From NCBI GenBank assembly GCA_027579435.1, contig JANBPK010001304.1, positions 1 to 30,049 on the forward strand: a stretch of 30,049 nt of DNA. Direction: 5' to 3'. This document shows positions 10,962 to 19,739 of the stretch, piece after piece. The notes under the pieces are model-generated. The model searched no databases, had not been told where the DNA came from, and worked only from the letters and a program-made list of their open reading frames with translations. This DNA is from Candolleomyces eurysporus (taxonomy: Eukaryota; Basidiomycota; Agaricomycetes; Agaricales; Psathyrellaceae). The stretch's first letter is position 1. Each line of letters begins with the position of its first letter. Position numbers and translations under genes: made by a program.

Positions 10962-11887
10962 CTAATGCGTTTTGTCAACAGGGGGGTTGTAGACTGGAAA
11001 ACGCATTGGGTCAGAGAATGCTTATTCAAGAAGAGACTGCAGACATACCGATTTTCCGGTTCTTGATGACGCCCCACTTGAAGCGCTTGACGTAAACGCT
11101 GAGGGCGAAGAGAGTAGAGAAGATAATGACAGCCTTGATACCAGTCTTCTTCCTCTCGTCGTGCTCGGGTTCAGCAGCCCAGCTGAGGAACTGGACAACG
11201 TCCTTGGCCATCTGGGCGGTGGTGGCGGGTGTACCTGCACATGAAACGTATGAGAAAGGTGTATATGCGGGTCAGGAAAGGGCGCGTACCATCATCGTAC
11301 TCGACCAAACCATCGAACAAGACACGAGCCATGGAGATAGCGCCACCAGGGAAGTAGGGGTTGTAGTTCATGCCCTCTCGGATTTCAACGCCAGCAGGGG
11401 GGGTCGATGTAACCAGTGAGAAGGGAGAAGATGTAGTCCTGGACACGTCGTCAAGTCGCGTCATGAACGAAAAGTGGAGGACGACTTACAGCACCACCGT
11501 GACGGGCCTTGACAATCAAACTGAGGTCAGGAGGCAAGGCACCACCGTTGCTGGAACGAGCGGCCTCCTCGTTAGGATAAGGCGCGGGCATATAGTCGGC
11601 GAGTTTTCCTGGTCGCTGGAACATCTCGCCCTCGGCGTTGGGTCCGTCGGTGTATTCAACCTCCTCAGCCATGGTACGAGCTTCGTCAACGGTGTGGGAG
11701 ACACCAACAAGGTTGCGCCATGCAATACGGTCGAGCGAGTGGCAAGCAGCGCAGACTTCACGGTACACCTGGTATCCTCGGCGGATACTGTTCACGGAAG
11801 ATCAGAGTAAAGTATGGTGGCGCACAGCTGAAACTCACCTGGCGTGGTCAAACGTGTCAAACAAACCCTTCTGGGGCCATGGNCGCG
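10962..11887 (-). CDS. CYT1: Cytochrome c1 (complex III), N-terminal region missing and one homopolymer frameshift
   Basis: Heme-carrying subunit of the mitochondrial bc1 complex, anchored in the inner membrane. Exons on the minus strand are about 11882-11839, 11787-11490, 11438-11290, 11234-11049 and 10993-10962. Visible: [14 protein letters not shown], the heme motif CAACH in [54 protein letters not shown], the C-terminal membrane anchor [20 protein letters not shown], and the end [13 protein letters not shown] run of seven G (11397-11403) shifts the frame; six would keep [11 protein letters not shown] open. Counting one base fewer there gives a whole number of codons (708 bases). Upstream of CCATGG (about 11882) no presequence or N-terminal part can be found. 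Instead the sequence becomes the end of the neighbouring membrane-protein gene, with an N at 11883. This is either a real deletion fusion or a misjoin. Confidence 0.9.
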
Positions 11888-12793
11888 ATCTCTGCGACGA
11901 AACTGTTCAGGAGGTCGCTCACCGAAGAGTAGAGAAGCACACTCACAAACTGGGATTTGGCGGAAGACTGGCCAGTGAGGGCCAATGCAACACACTCGTA
12001 CATCAAATCCTCCTAAGCAAAATGAGAACGCGAAACGAATGCAATAATAATGGACTCACAGCGTTCAAAAAGAATGACGCGGCTTTAAGAACACCGGCCA
12101 CGGTCACCATGAGGGCAGCTCCGAATTCGAAGAATACGTATGCTCGAACAATCGACAGACGTTGCAGTGAAATGCCAATGACACCGAATATTTCGATGAC
12201 ACAACAGAGGGCGTACATCACGCACAGCGCGAGAGAAACCGTCACCAGCCTCGGTTGATGCTCTAAAGTCAATCGTAAGCAACTGAAGTTGACCTTGAAA
12301 GCGAAGTGAAGGAAATACCGAAGTCATCGACCAGAGCATCCTCATATGCATTGTACTGCCAGGAGTTAAATGGTGAAACGATGGACACTGGAACATACGT
12401 ACAGTACTGGAAGGGAGTCAGTATAGGGTCGAGATACAGCAAGCATGGGTATAACTCACGCGAATGCGAAGCGAATGGCGTTGAGACCAGCAACTGGAAG
12501 AACATGAGTCTCCGAGAATCATCCATACAAAGCAAGTCACCGACCAGCCATGACAATATTTCGCCAGTTTGCCTTGTAGAGTACTTGGAAGAACGATTCC
12601 TTGGCTTTGGGTTTACGAGCCGAAGGAATAGCTAGTTCGGTTGTGTCAGAAAACATTCATGGTTCAGCAGCGCGGAAGCCAACTCACGCAATGGGAACCT
12701 GTTGTCGTCTAATTCAACTCGTCAGCAGGTATCCTAGAGGTGGAGTGAAAGAGAGAGCTCACATTTGAGCTTGAGAGGAGGTGGGCGGATCAT
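11857..12793 (-). CDS. Uncharacterised multi-pass membrane protein, probably C-terminally truncated
   Basis: I do not recognise the family. The start is taken as ATG 12793 (MIRPPPLKLK). Several very short exons follow: FFQVLYKANWRNIVMAVAGLNAIRFAFA (12620-12440, across introns), YNAYEDALVDDFG (about 12350-12310), then a long exon (about 12272-12060) with two strongly hydrophobic segments around SLALCVMYALCCVIEIFGVIG and ALMVTVAGVLKAASFFLN, and EDLMYECVALALTG (about 12010-11970). At least three membrane segments are present, so a four-pass protein with the last helix lost is likely. The frame then runs into cytochrome c1 sequence and stops near 11857. Same strand as cytochrome c1, with no spacer between them, which is unusual. 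Confidence 0.55.
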
Positions 12794-13055
12794 ATTGACT
12801 AGACTGTCCTGCAGTTGAGAGTATGGGGTGGTGGTACCGGACAAGGATTCCGCACCATCGAAACAGCCCACATATCCAGCGCTCGGTGGTTGCCGGACAT
12901 GTTTGATGAACACAGCCAATTCATGATCCCTGCCCCGGCTCTCGTTGCCATCCACAACACCAGGCTGATGGGGCCCACCCACCACCTTTTCAGCTGGACG
13001 CTCTCCCTCGTCTGAAGCAAATTAGTGCGCGTAAATTAAACGGTACAGTCCTTCC
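12794..13055. other. Spacer upstream of the membrane-protein gene
   Basis: An open minus-strand frame covers about 12985-12734, but its composition and lack of recognisable motifs give no support for a separate protein. It more likely represents 5' UTR or promoter of the membrane-protein gene. The array-type repeats begin to its right. Confidence 0.4.
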
Positions 13056-13300
13056 ATGACTCAAGAGCAGACGACGCTTCGGACCGCAAATGGGAATCAA
13101 CTGGAGCTCTCCCCTGACTGTTCCAGGCTGCAAGTAGAAGAACAAGCTGCAAAAAATTCAGGTCTATCTTCAACATGGCCTCCCGTTCTCTGTCTTCCCC
13201 TCTCTACTCAATCAGAAGTTTCACTTACTCACGCCTGTTAGCGATATTCCAAAGGGTTTTGAACCTTGCCCCTTCCCACAAATCGGAAGATGGGCATTTG
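13056..13300 (+). pseudogene. Alpha/beta-hydrolase 5' fragment, first copy
   Basis: Matches the fragments at 18843 and 27066 around an intron and second exon. The intron end TTACTCACGCCTGTTAG is followed by codons reading AIFQRVLNLAPSHK (13239-13280), which resembles the helix after the oxyanion strand of fungal alpha/beta-hydrolases. The first exon is poorly preserved here and nothing downstream of the helix survives; zinc-transporter relic sequence starts at once. Role assignment rests on the better-kept copies. Confidence 0.5.
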
Positions 13301-13860
13301 CCACTACATCTTATCTCAGTTTCACCTCCCCGCCGGTCTCGAAAACGCTGGAGCTCGTCCTCCAATCGCTGATCCATTCTTTGTTGCCCTAGCTATCCTC
13401 TGGGGACAGCAAGTGAGGTGGATGTCCACCAAGTTTGAACCCCTGTCCGAGCGGTATTAAAGGCGGGCGAACACTGAGAACATGCACTATGACCGAGACG
13501 CCGTTCCCATTCGCCTGAGGAAACCTGAACGTTGTACCCATGGCAGCGCGTCTCCACTGCTCGAAGCACTTTGGGAGCGCCAAAGCGGACGGATGGGCAG
13601 CAGGGCAAGCAAGATTCGGTTCCGTGGCGGTAAACTCGCTCCTATAGTGGGGCAGTGAGGACCACCGTCTCCATTGGCCACGGTTTCCGAGAATACGGGG
13701 ATAGAGTCGGCGGGAGGGGTTATTACGACCGGCTAGACTTGCACCGGTGGATTTCTTGGGAGAAATGACATTGACCGTCGACGACGGAGGATTTCTGGCT
13801 GATGTCAACTTGAAGAGTGCAAACTGGTGAGAGAACGTGCTCACCAGGCTATGCGATCGT
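13300..13860 (-). pseudogene. Zinc-transporter (MSC2/SLC30A5-like) N-terminal fragment, copy 1
   Basis: Relic of the low-complexity N-terminal region of an endomembrane cation-diffusion-facilitator zinc transporter. Readable: STVNVISPKK (about 13750-13780), LACPAAHPSALALPK (about 13570-13615), MGTTFRFPQANGNG (about 13500-13541) and GFKLGGHPP (about 13425-13445). The His-rich part and all membrane segments are missing. A long open frame (14270-13389) runs through it but mixes unrelated sequence, so it is not taken as a gene. It precedes NLR copy A just as related relics precede copies B and C. Confidence 0.55.
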
Positions 13861-14279
13861 TCAAGCACCTGGCTTGGTGGAGTTGACGCGAACCTCTCGC
13901 TGGCGTCAGCTAGAGCCGAGCTTGACTGTCCGCGCGATTGAGCGAGCTGCCTTCCATGTTGGTTTGACCAAGGCAAGGCTATCTGCTTTTGAGAGTCACT
14001 GGAAGGGAATCGAATTTGTGAGCTATACACAATTTCAGGGAATAGGATGTGGCGGTTGTCCTCTTTTTCTCTTGCTCCTGGCCTCAAGGCGTTTGCAATG
14101 GAAGCTAGCGATCCATTGCAACTACAGCTTACGCAGAATCTGAAATCAAATATTCTTCGTTCAATGAATCTGGATGGACGAGGGAAATAAGACGAAGCCG
14201 CGCCGGGATTTGATTCCCATGCACTACATATATGATCGTAGCTCGGAAAAACATAAGGCCAGGGACACACCCAACGGAG
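13860..14279. repeat. NLR-upstream repeat segment with tRNA-T-arm-like motif
   Basis: Contains blocks seen again upstream of B and C and inside the units (CTGGCTTGGTKGAGTTGACGYGAAC near 13868, 17727, 25994, and a variant at 20850 and 29020). Around 14167-14230 lies a segment of about 70 bp with GGGATTTGATTCCC, matched near 16685, 23420, 20960 and 29090. No gene is seen. Confidence 0.55.
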
Positions 14280-14536
14280 ATCTTCTCATTCTGTCTTTTC
14301 TCCTGGCTTTCAGATTCTCATCCCAATCCTCAAACGTTCTGTAGGCTGTAGACTGTATAGAAGTATAGAGTTTTCATCTTGAAACATGTGTGCATGTTTT
14401 TAAAGCTAGAAACCGCACCCTTGCCTCCGAACTCCTACTTGAGTAGGCACGGCCTTTTTGGGCGCTTACGGTTGAAATAAAAGCTGACAGCTTGCCACGC
14501 AACGTTCCCTCAACTTTCCCTTCCCTGTCATCAACA
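14280..14536 (+). promoter_or_regulatory. Promoter and 5' UTR of NLR copy A
   Basis: Conserved with 21050-21282 and 29140-29374. Shared elements in order: CTTTCAGRTYCTCA, a TCCGTAGGCT-type block, AGTAGGCACRGCCTTT followed by GGCGCTTAC, a TATA-like AAATAAAAG at 14475-14483, and CCCTTCCCTGTCATCRACA directly before the ATG. The TATA-like box is about 55-60 bp upstream of the start codon in all three copies. Confidence 0.65.
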
Positions 14537-16554
14537 ATGACCAGCCTTTTTAGCGAAGCTCATGATTTCTTGGTCAAAGAGCTCCATGTGATTAACGCAG
14601 CACCTCCTGCTGGTGATCCTTTCAACGGTGGGGGCTCTGGGTCTGCTTATTGCTGAATTCCTGCTCAGTTTACAACCTCTTGTCACAGACCTGGTGTCTC
14701 AAATCGCGGCAGGTGCCTTGCACGACTCGGCCGAACGCTGCGACGCACCAAAGTGCTATCCAGAAACTCGGGTCGCTGTTCAGCGGGAGATTTACAGCTG
14801 GATCGTCCATGGCGACCCAGACCCAGCACAGAAGATGGTGAACATAAAATGGGTCACAGGTCCTGCAGGCACAGGGAAATCCGCCATTATGCAGTCTGTG
14901 GCAGATGCGTGCAAGCAGGACGGGATCCTTGCCGTGACATTCTTTTTTGCGTCTTACGCATCCCCGGACCGTCGACGGAAGACAGCTTTCATCCCCACCC
15001 TAGCGTACCAACTTGCGCAACACCTACCAGCACTCAAGGATCCTGTAGCACAAGCCATACGGGATAATCCGCTTTTATTCAAGAAAACCCTTCGGGTCCA
15101 GATGGAGGCACTCATTCTGACGCCGCTACGACAGGTTGCGGTTGAATCGAAGGTGCCAGGCGTCGTGTTGGTTGACGGGGTCGATGAGTGCGAGGCAGAG
15201 CAGTACTTTGACTCTGATGTCTCTCCAGTGTCTCCCCGCGCCGGAGAGTCGATCAAACGAACAAATGATCAAGACCAGTTGGAGATTTTGGAAGTCCTAC
15301 GAAAAGCCGCCCTCGACCCCGCGTTTCCCTTCCGAATTGTCATCGCCAGCCGCCCAGAACGTGTTTTCCGCGAGTTCTTCAACAAAAAGAGCCAGAAGTC
15401 CTCATTTGCTTCATCTCTCATTCTGGACGAGAGATACAACCCCAATGCCGATATCCTTTTTTTCCTCCAGGCCGAGTTCAGCGAAATTCGNCGTCGCTAN
15501 ANNCTCAGCCCNTCATGGCCTTCCCNGGAAANCCTNGCCACTTTGCTCGACCAGGCCTCTGGCCAATTCATTTACGCGGCTACAGTCATTCGATATATCA
15601 CCACCTCNCGNCATGGNAGNCCNCANACNCTNCTTGGCTNGGTATTGAAAGTGAAGCCANCNAGCCCAGGGACAAACCCNTTCTTNCACCTTGACGCCTT
15701 TTACACCCATATATTGCAGTCAANCCCNAATCCTATACTCGCTGTAAAGTGGCTTTGGGCTATCAAAGGAGAAGCTCCCAGTAGTTTCCATCGTCTCTTT
15801 AGGCTTGTGGGTAATGCNCCCCGCTGCTTTCCTTGTCAACCTACTACTTCAAACAGACAATGGTGACGCAGAGTATGTGCTTGGAGACCTACATTCCTTG
15901 ATCAAAATACCTCCTTCCAACGACTTGGAAACATCATATAGACCTTACCATAAATCCTTTTATGAATTTCTTGGCACCGAGGACCGATGCGGGTTAATTT
16001 ATGTTGGGAAGATGCAGTATGCAGAGTTCCTCTGGGACAGGTTTTTTNGATATATGTATGCGTGAGTCCACAGATTCATCATGTTAATACGATCGGCNTG
16101 CAGNTACTGACCTTGTCTTTCACAGACAAAGGCTCACCGGCATNCNNTCCGTTAGACCAGCAGAANTTCCTTCATTTCTTTTTCAACCTGTCCGTGCCTC
16201 GTATCTGGCAGTTTATTTCCCGACTCAATTTCGCCCCATCCTCCGTGGACTGGTGGGCGTCGGGGTGTGTTTCGCATTCGGAGGATTGTATTCAGACTAT
16301 GTTTTATTTTGTCCATTTGGAGGTATAGTGCAAGCCTCATTCCTCTGTTTAAATGGCATACTGACCTCCTCTCCCAGTGCCATTGGTACCAGTGCAGCCC
16401 AACGTGCAAACTTTGGCGAAATTCCATTTTGCGTCACTGCAAGAAAGCTGATCGGAAAGTACCAAGCCGGATGTGGCTCCTTCGTGATCGATTTATAAAC
16501 AGATTGTTCTATTTCAAACCCAAACCCGTAGTCGCAGAACTCGACTCATCTTAG
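14537..16554 (+). CDS. NACHT-domain NLR-like receptor, copy A
   Basis: STAND-class P-loop NTPase of the fungal NLR type, presumed cytosolic and acting in non-self recognition or programmed cell death (family knowledge; the role here is inferred). Exons are 14537-14627, 14689-16061, 16126-16322 and 16378-16554. Domains: a short N terminus (MTSLFSEAHDF), the linker ALHDSAERCDAP, Walker A GPAGTGKS (about residues 88-95), Walker B VVLVDGVDECE (about 180-190), a sensor-like IVIASRPERVFREFF, a helical region with HKSFYEFL, then SGCVSHSED, and a Cys/Trp-rich tail HWYQCSPTCKLWRNSIL. No WD40, ankyrin or TPR repeats follow. More than twenty N characters lie in 15491-16170. Two of them (15818, 16048) act as extra bases. 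Discounting these the exons sum to 1836 bases, about 611 residues, with no stop. It is probably intact. Confidence 0.85.
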
Positions 16555-16594
16555 CTTTCACGTTATAGCTTGATGTTTTTTTCACCGCCTTTGT

Positions 16595-16600
16595 AATAAA
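16595..16600 (+). terminator. AATAAA polyadenylation signal of NLR copy A
   Basis: AATAAA lies 41 bp after the stop codon, in a segment (CACCGCCTTTGTAATAAAGTT) kept in copy B. Confidence 0.6.
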
Positions 16601-16619
16601 GTTATCCTTCCATTTCAGC

Positions 16620-16805
16620 AACCCAAGTGCAAAAATTTGCAACCAAAAACTCTCTTTTCGATTGCCAGGAAATTAGCTAGATGGGATGGACAAGGTAAAT
16701 GAGATGAAACCGTGCCAGGATTGATTCTAATACGCACCACATGTTCGTCCTACTAATCTTGGACGCTTCCTCTCTTTTTTTNCTTCCGCTTTACTCTTGA
16801 ACGCC
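16620..16805. repeat. Spacer with repeated 70-bp element
   Basis: Holds the second occurrence of the tRNA-T-arm-like element (about 16685-16745; GCCAGGATTGATTCTAATACGCAC) and T-rich sequence with an N at 16786. Matches 23360-23577 closely. No gene. Confidence 0.5.
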
Positions 16806-17302
16806 ATGCCATCAAGGTTCAGAAAGTCTTTTCGCCCTACTGCAGCTACTGCAGAAGTCCAGAAGCTCCAAACAGTCGTTTGTTCTTGCAGATTCACGCA
16901 GTACTGCAAGAGGGAGCACCAACCAGCGACTAGGCGTTGCATAAATTGACTTGCAGTAAGATCCGCTGTGCTCTAGTCATATTTGAAGAGGAAGAGACTC
17001 GGTTGCGGAGCGATCCTGGAAATGTCCTTGTTCCTGCCAATCCCTTCGAGAATAGCGCTGGTTATTTTGAAAGAGCTTGTGACGTTCATTTATCTGTTCA
17101 TCGAGGCTTGGGCAGAACAGTGAACGACTCAACCGGCTTTTGTTTTTCCTATAATATCATAGGAGCACCTGAGACTACGTGCGGACCCACATCGACCTAG
17201 GAACCACCACACTTAAGTACGTCTCCATCCATGACGCAGTCTCAACAACCTTTTCCCACCTCCTCGTAATGCTTCGTCTCTGCCACAGCGGCCACGTTGG
17301 CG
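16806..17302 (+). pseudogene. MYND zinc-finger protein fragment, copy A1
   Basis: Starts at an ATG (MPSRFRKSFRP) and reads CSCRFTQYCKREHQ (about 16880-16922), the second half of a MYND zinc finger. This is followed in another frame by D-stop-ALHKLTC, where the usual Trp codon is TAG. Further downstream, LRSDPGNVLVPANPFENSAGYFERA and FSYNIIGAPETTCGP continue the protein in shifted frames. MYND proteins of this sort are numerous in Agaricomycetes and of unknown role. The frameshifts and stop mark this as a relic. It ends abruptly at about 17302, where zinc-transporter sequence in the opposite strand begins. Confidence 0.55.
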
Positions 17303-17760
17303 TCTGGGTGTTCTGCCGCTTCCATTCGTCTGAGGAAACCAAAACGTTGTGCGCATCGGACTAGTGCGAGATGGACTCAAAAGCGCGTTTCCACCGCTTG
17401 CAGTCCTCCGGGAGCGGGTAAGTGGATGTATGGGCGGCGGGTGGAGCGAAATTCGTTTTTGTGGCGCTGGAGGTGCTCTAGTCGCTGTGGAGAATGAGGA
17501 GCACCGGTTCTATTGACGACAATATCGGAGAATGTGGGCGGGGGGGCTTATCGCGACCGTGATTTCAGTGTCATCCTGGCCTGCGTAGGTGAATTTCTTG
17601 GGCTAGTGACATCGATCGTTGACGGCAGAGGGGTTCTTGAGTTTCGTCGCCACTGTCAACTAAGAGAACGCAAGCAGATGAAGGAGTGTGCCCACCAGGT
17701 TATATGTTTGATTTTTCAAGCTCCTGGCTTGGTTGAGTTGACGTGAACCCCCCGCTGGGG
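17303..17760 (-). pseudogene. Zinc-transporter N-terminal fragment, copy A1 (internally deleted relative to unit B)
   Basis: Reads TTFWFPQTNGSGR (about 17310-17360) and flanking low-complexity sequence, nearly identical to 25568-26030. Relative to unit B about 1.49 kb is absent exactly at 17302/17303, removing the rest of the transporter. No start, stop or membrane segment remains. It is a relic. Confidence 0.6.
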
Positions 17761-18011
17761 TCGACTAGAGCTGAGCTTGACAGCACGTGCGGTTAAGCGA
17801 ATTGAATACCGTGTCGATTCAACCAAAGCAGCGATGTATTCTTCAAGATTGTGACCTGGATACAACTTCGAAATGGTTACTGTCGTTATCTCTCGCTCCT
17901 GGCTTCAGCACCGTGACCGTCTCAGCGACAAAATTTGAAACTATACACTCACCTTTGGATTACCAGCAGAGAACTTACATGGACGAGAGAAGCCGCCATA
18001 TCATCGATCGC
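17761..18011. repeat. NLR-upstream-type repeat
   Basis: Resembles the sequence upstream of the NLR genes (GAGCTTGACAGCACGTGCGGTTAAGCGAATTG compared with 13917-13945 and 20897-20925). Open frames here are short and not conserved with the NLR-proximal copies, so no gene is called. Confidence 0.45.
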
Positions 18012-18125
18012 GCGCTGGCCAATTGAAACGATAGCTGCAGCGATCTATAGTAGACACAGCCTCACGGCGCTTTCTTGGAACAAAAGCCAAGAAGCCTTCC
18101 ACAGCTACCCTTCCTTCCCTATCTT
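18012..18125 (+). promoter_or_regulatory. Orphan NLR promoter (no NLR behind it), unit A
   Basis: CTGGCCAATTGAAACGATAG, TAGTAGACACAGCCT, GGCGCTTTCTTGG, CAAAAGCCAAGAAGCC and CCCTTCCTTCCCTATC match in order the promoter and 5' UTR of NLR copies B and C, including the degenerate TATA-like box. At the point where MTS should start, unrelated sequence begins. A relic of an NLR copy whose body was deleted (inference). Confidence 0.55.
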
Positions 18126-18770
18126 GGATCCAGGAAACGAAGATCCCTTGAAGACCAAGGGCTTGAGGGAGATGTTTTGTGATGAGCGAAGCGTTGCGCA
18201 TGCCATTCCGGCTCTCCTGATCAAACTCCACATACCACCTCGACAATCTGAAAGACTTCTTGGCGTCCTTTACACTTTACGATATTGTCGAGAAAGACAA
18301 ATCAAACCTCGACACCACTCAGACTATCCAAGTGAATCTGCATAACAGGAACTCCATTCTTTCGCCTTCATCTTCATTTTAGTCTGCCAACGGGGCGAGG
18401 AGAGCTACAGAGCTAATGAACAAGAGAGAGTGGAAATAGAATCAAGGAGCTCAGAAAGCAGACGGACGAGATCCTCACTTCCGTGCATGAAGGGAACAAG
18501 TACTTCTGGAAGGTGTTAGTCCAATGTGAGAAGTATATGAATATGGGGTCGACGCGTGCAGGCGGAACCATGGCTGATGCTGGTGAAAGGGAAGGCTGAG
18601 CTTCAACCCAATTCTGGGGAAATATTATCTCAATTCTTATTCTGGCACAATATCCCGAGCGTAATGAGGAATATACATTATTCAGCCACGAGAATTCTAC
18701 CTATATTCTTGATACACGCGTCTATCAACGCAGAACTTCACTGATCCCACCAATGTGTATCATATGTCTA
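18126..18770 (+). other. Unrecognised coding-like block, unit A
   Basis: Nearly identical to 26387-26990. One frame reads REMFCDERSVAHAIPALL (18170-18225) and another KELRKQTDEILTSVHEGNKY (18447-18508), separated by a plausible intron end (CTTCATTTTAG, about 18382). These look like exon remnants but I recognise no family. Unit B has lost 36 bp near 26386 relative to this copy. Confidence 0.4.
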
Positions 18771-18842
18771 GTCTGACGTCTTGAGTCACCGTAAGACGAG
18801 AGAACACTGCACGAATCTTGATCCTCCGCCCACTCTTCCTTG

Positions 18843-19090
18843 ATGGCTTCTAAATTCGAAACACTCACCTTACCGCCCTCCGAGATCCACTTCGCCTACG
18901 TAGACTCCGGACCTCCCAAAAATGGCTTGCCCTCCTATAAGACAATCTTCACTATCCACAAGATGGCTTTCATCTGCGTCAAGTCTTTTCTTCCTCCCGT
19001 TCTCCGGCTTCCTCTCTACTCGAGTTTCACTCACTCACGGCTGTTGTAGCAATATTCAAAAGGGATATGAGCCTTGCACCCTGCCACAAA
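18843..19090 (+). pseudogene. Alpha/beta-hydrolase 5' fragment, unit A
   Basis: Starts at ATG 18843 (MASKFETLTLPPSEIHFAY), then DSGPPKNGLPSYKTIFTIHKMAF, which resembles the opening strands of fungal alpha/beta-hydrolases, where the last part is normally an HG oxyanion motif; here it is HK. An intron of about 75 bp ending GGCTGTTGTAG leads to AIFKRDMSLAPCHKDE (about 19050-19095). After that the hydrolase stops and MYND-related sequence follows. The nucleophile elbow and the rest of the fold are missing. A 5' fragment only. Confidence 0.6.
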
Positions 19091-19154
19091 GACGAGTAGG
19101 GGATGACGGTAGCGGCGAGGGGGAAGACGGGGGNACGTGACGATCCTGGGATGG

Positions 19155-19450
19155 TCCCTCGGAGCTACGTGCACACTTGCTCATCTTGCTAGCGCTTGAG
19201 AGTTTGGAGTCAAATAGCCTCCACAGCTCCTGCAAGCTTACGGGGTACTGCAACAAGGACCGTGAGCCGAGCGATTGGGTATCCCATGAAGCTACCTGCA
19301 GGATAATTTGGCGTGCTCGAGTGAGATTGGAAACGAGACTCAGCTGCGAAATGATTCTGGAAATGTCTTCGCTCCTGCTAATCCTTATACACGCCATTTT
19401 GAGCGGTATGCCACCACTGTATTCCTGGAGTACTTGTCTTCCTCCTGCGC
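19155..19450 (+). pseudogene. MYND zinc-finger fragment, copy A2
   Basis: Reads SSCKLTGYCNKD, then SDWVSHEATCRIIWRARV (about 19225-19325), the second half of a MYND finger. The usual Cys of the CQ pair is Arg. It continues with LRNDSGNVFAPANPYTRHFERYATTVFLEYL (about 19340-19435) in another frame, which parallels copy A1. The upstream Cys pair (CSSC, about 19171) is out of frame. A relic; its end overlaps zinc-transporter-like sequence read on the other strand. Confidence 0.6.
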
Positions 19451-19725
19451 CGCAGAGCCATTCTGGTTTCCATGTCCACAGTTGGGAACAGGGAACCCAG
19501 AAGCGAGAGAAGTGAGTTTGGCTGTCTCCAGGAAAGTGATCGGAGCCTATGGAGAGAGGGTTATTGGTAGACGTCTGTTGAGTATTCAGCGGCACACTAT
19601 CACTATCTTCCTCCAAGGGTTTTGTTCTTGTGCTAGTCCGTAGGCGGAGCTTCGTGTGGGTCTGGATGAAAGACTTGAATGAGGGTAGGCGGTTTCCGAA
19701 TAGTGTAGAACGACGCGACAAGAAT
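19440..19725 (-). pseudogene. Zinc-transporter linker fragment, copy A2a
   Basis: The open frame 19721-19056 contains LEEDSDSVPLNTQQTS and NPLSIGSDHFPGDSQTHF, which align with DREDDDNMSLHTQPTS and SPWAPISAFPETAKP in the better-preserved unit-B relic. This is the linker region before the membrane part of MSC2-like transporters. It lies on the wrong side of the membrane-loop fragment A2b, so the order is scrambled. Confidence 0.5.
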
Positions 19726-19739
19726 CCTTAGTTAGATAG

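Noticed and set aside
12734..13020. Open frames on both strands as short genes
   Set aside because: No recognisable motif and no conservation elsewhere in the window; more likely the 5' flank of the membrane-protein gene.
14200..14225. A functional tRNA gene
   Set aside because: Only a T-arm-like segment is visible; no acceptor stem, anticodon arm or A-box could be paired.
13389..14270. 293-residue open frame on the minus strand upstream of NLR A
   Set aside because: It runs through two different repeat types and only part resembles the zinc transporter; equivalent positions in the other units are not open. It is chance openness over a relic.
14613..15866. Start of NLR A at the first ATG of the long frame (14613)
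   Set aside because: That ATG lies inside exon 1 in another frame and continues into the intron. The conserved MTS start at 14537 with a spliced first exon is shared by all three copies.
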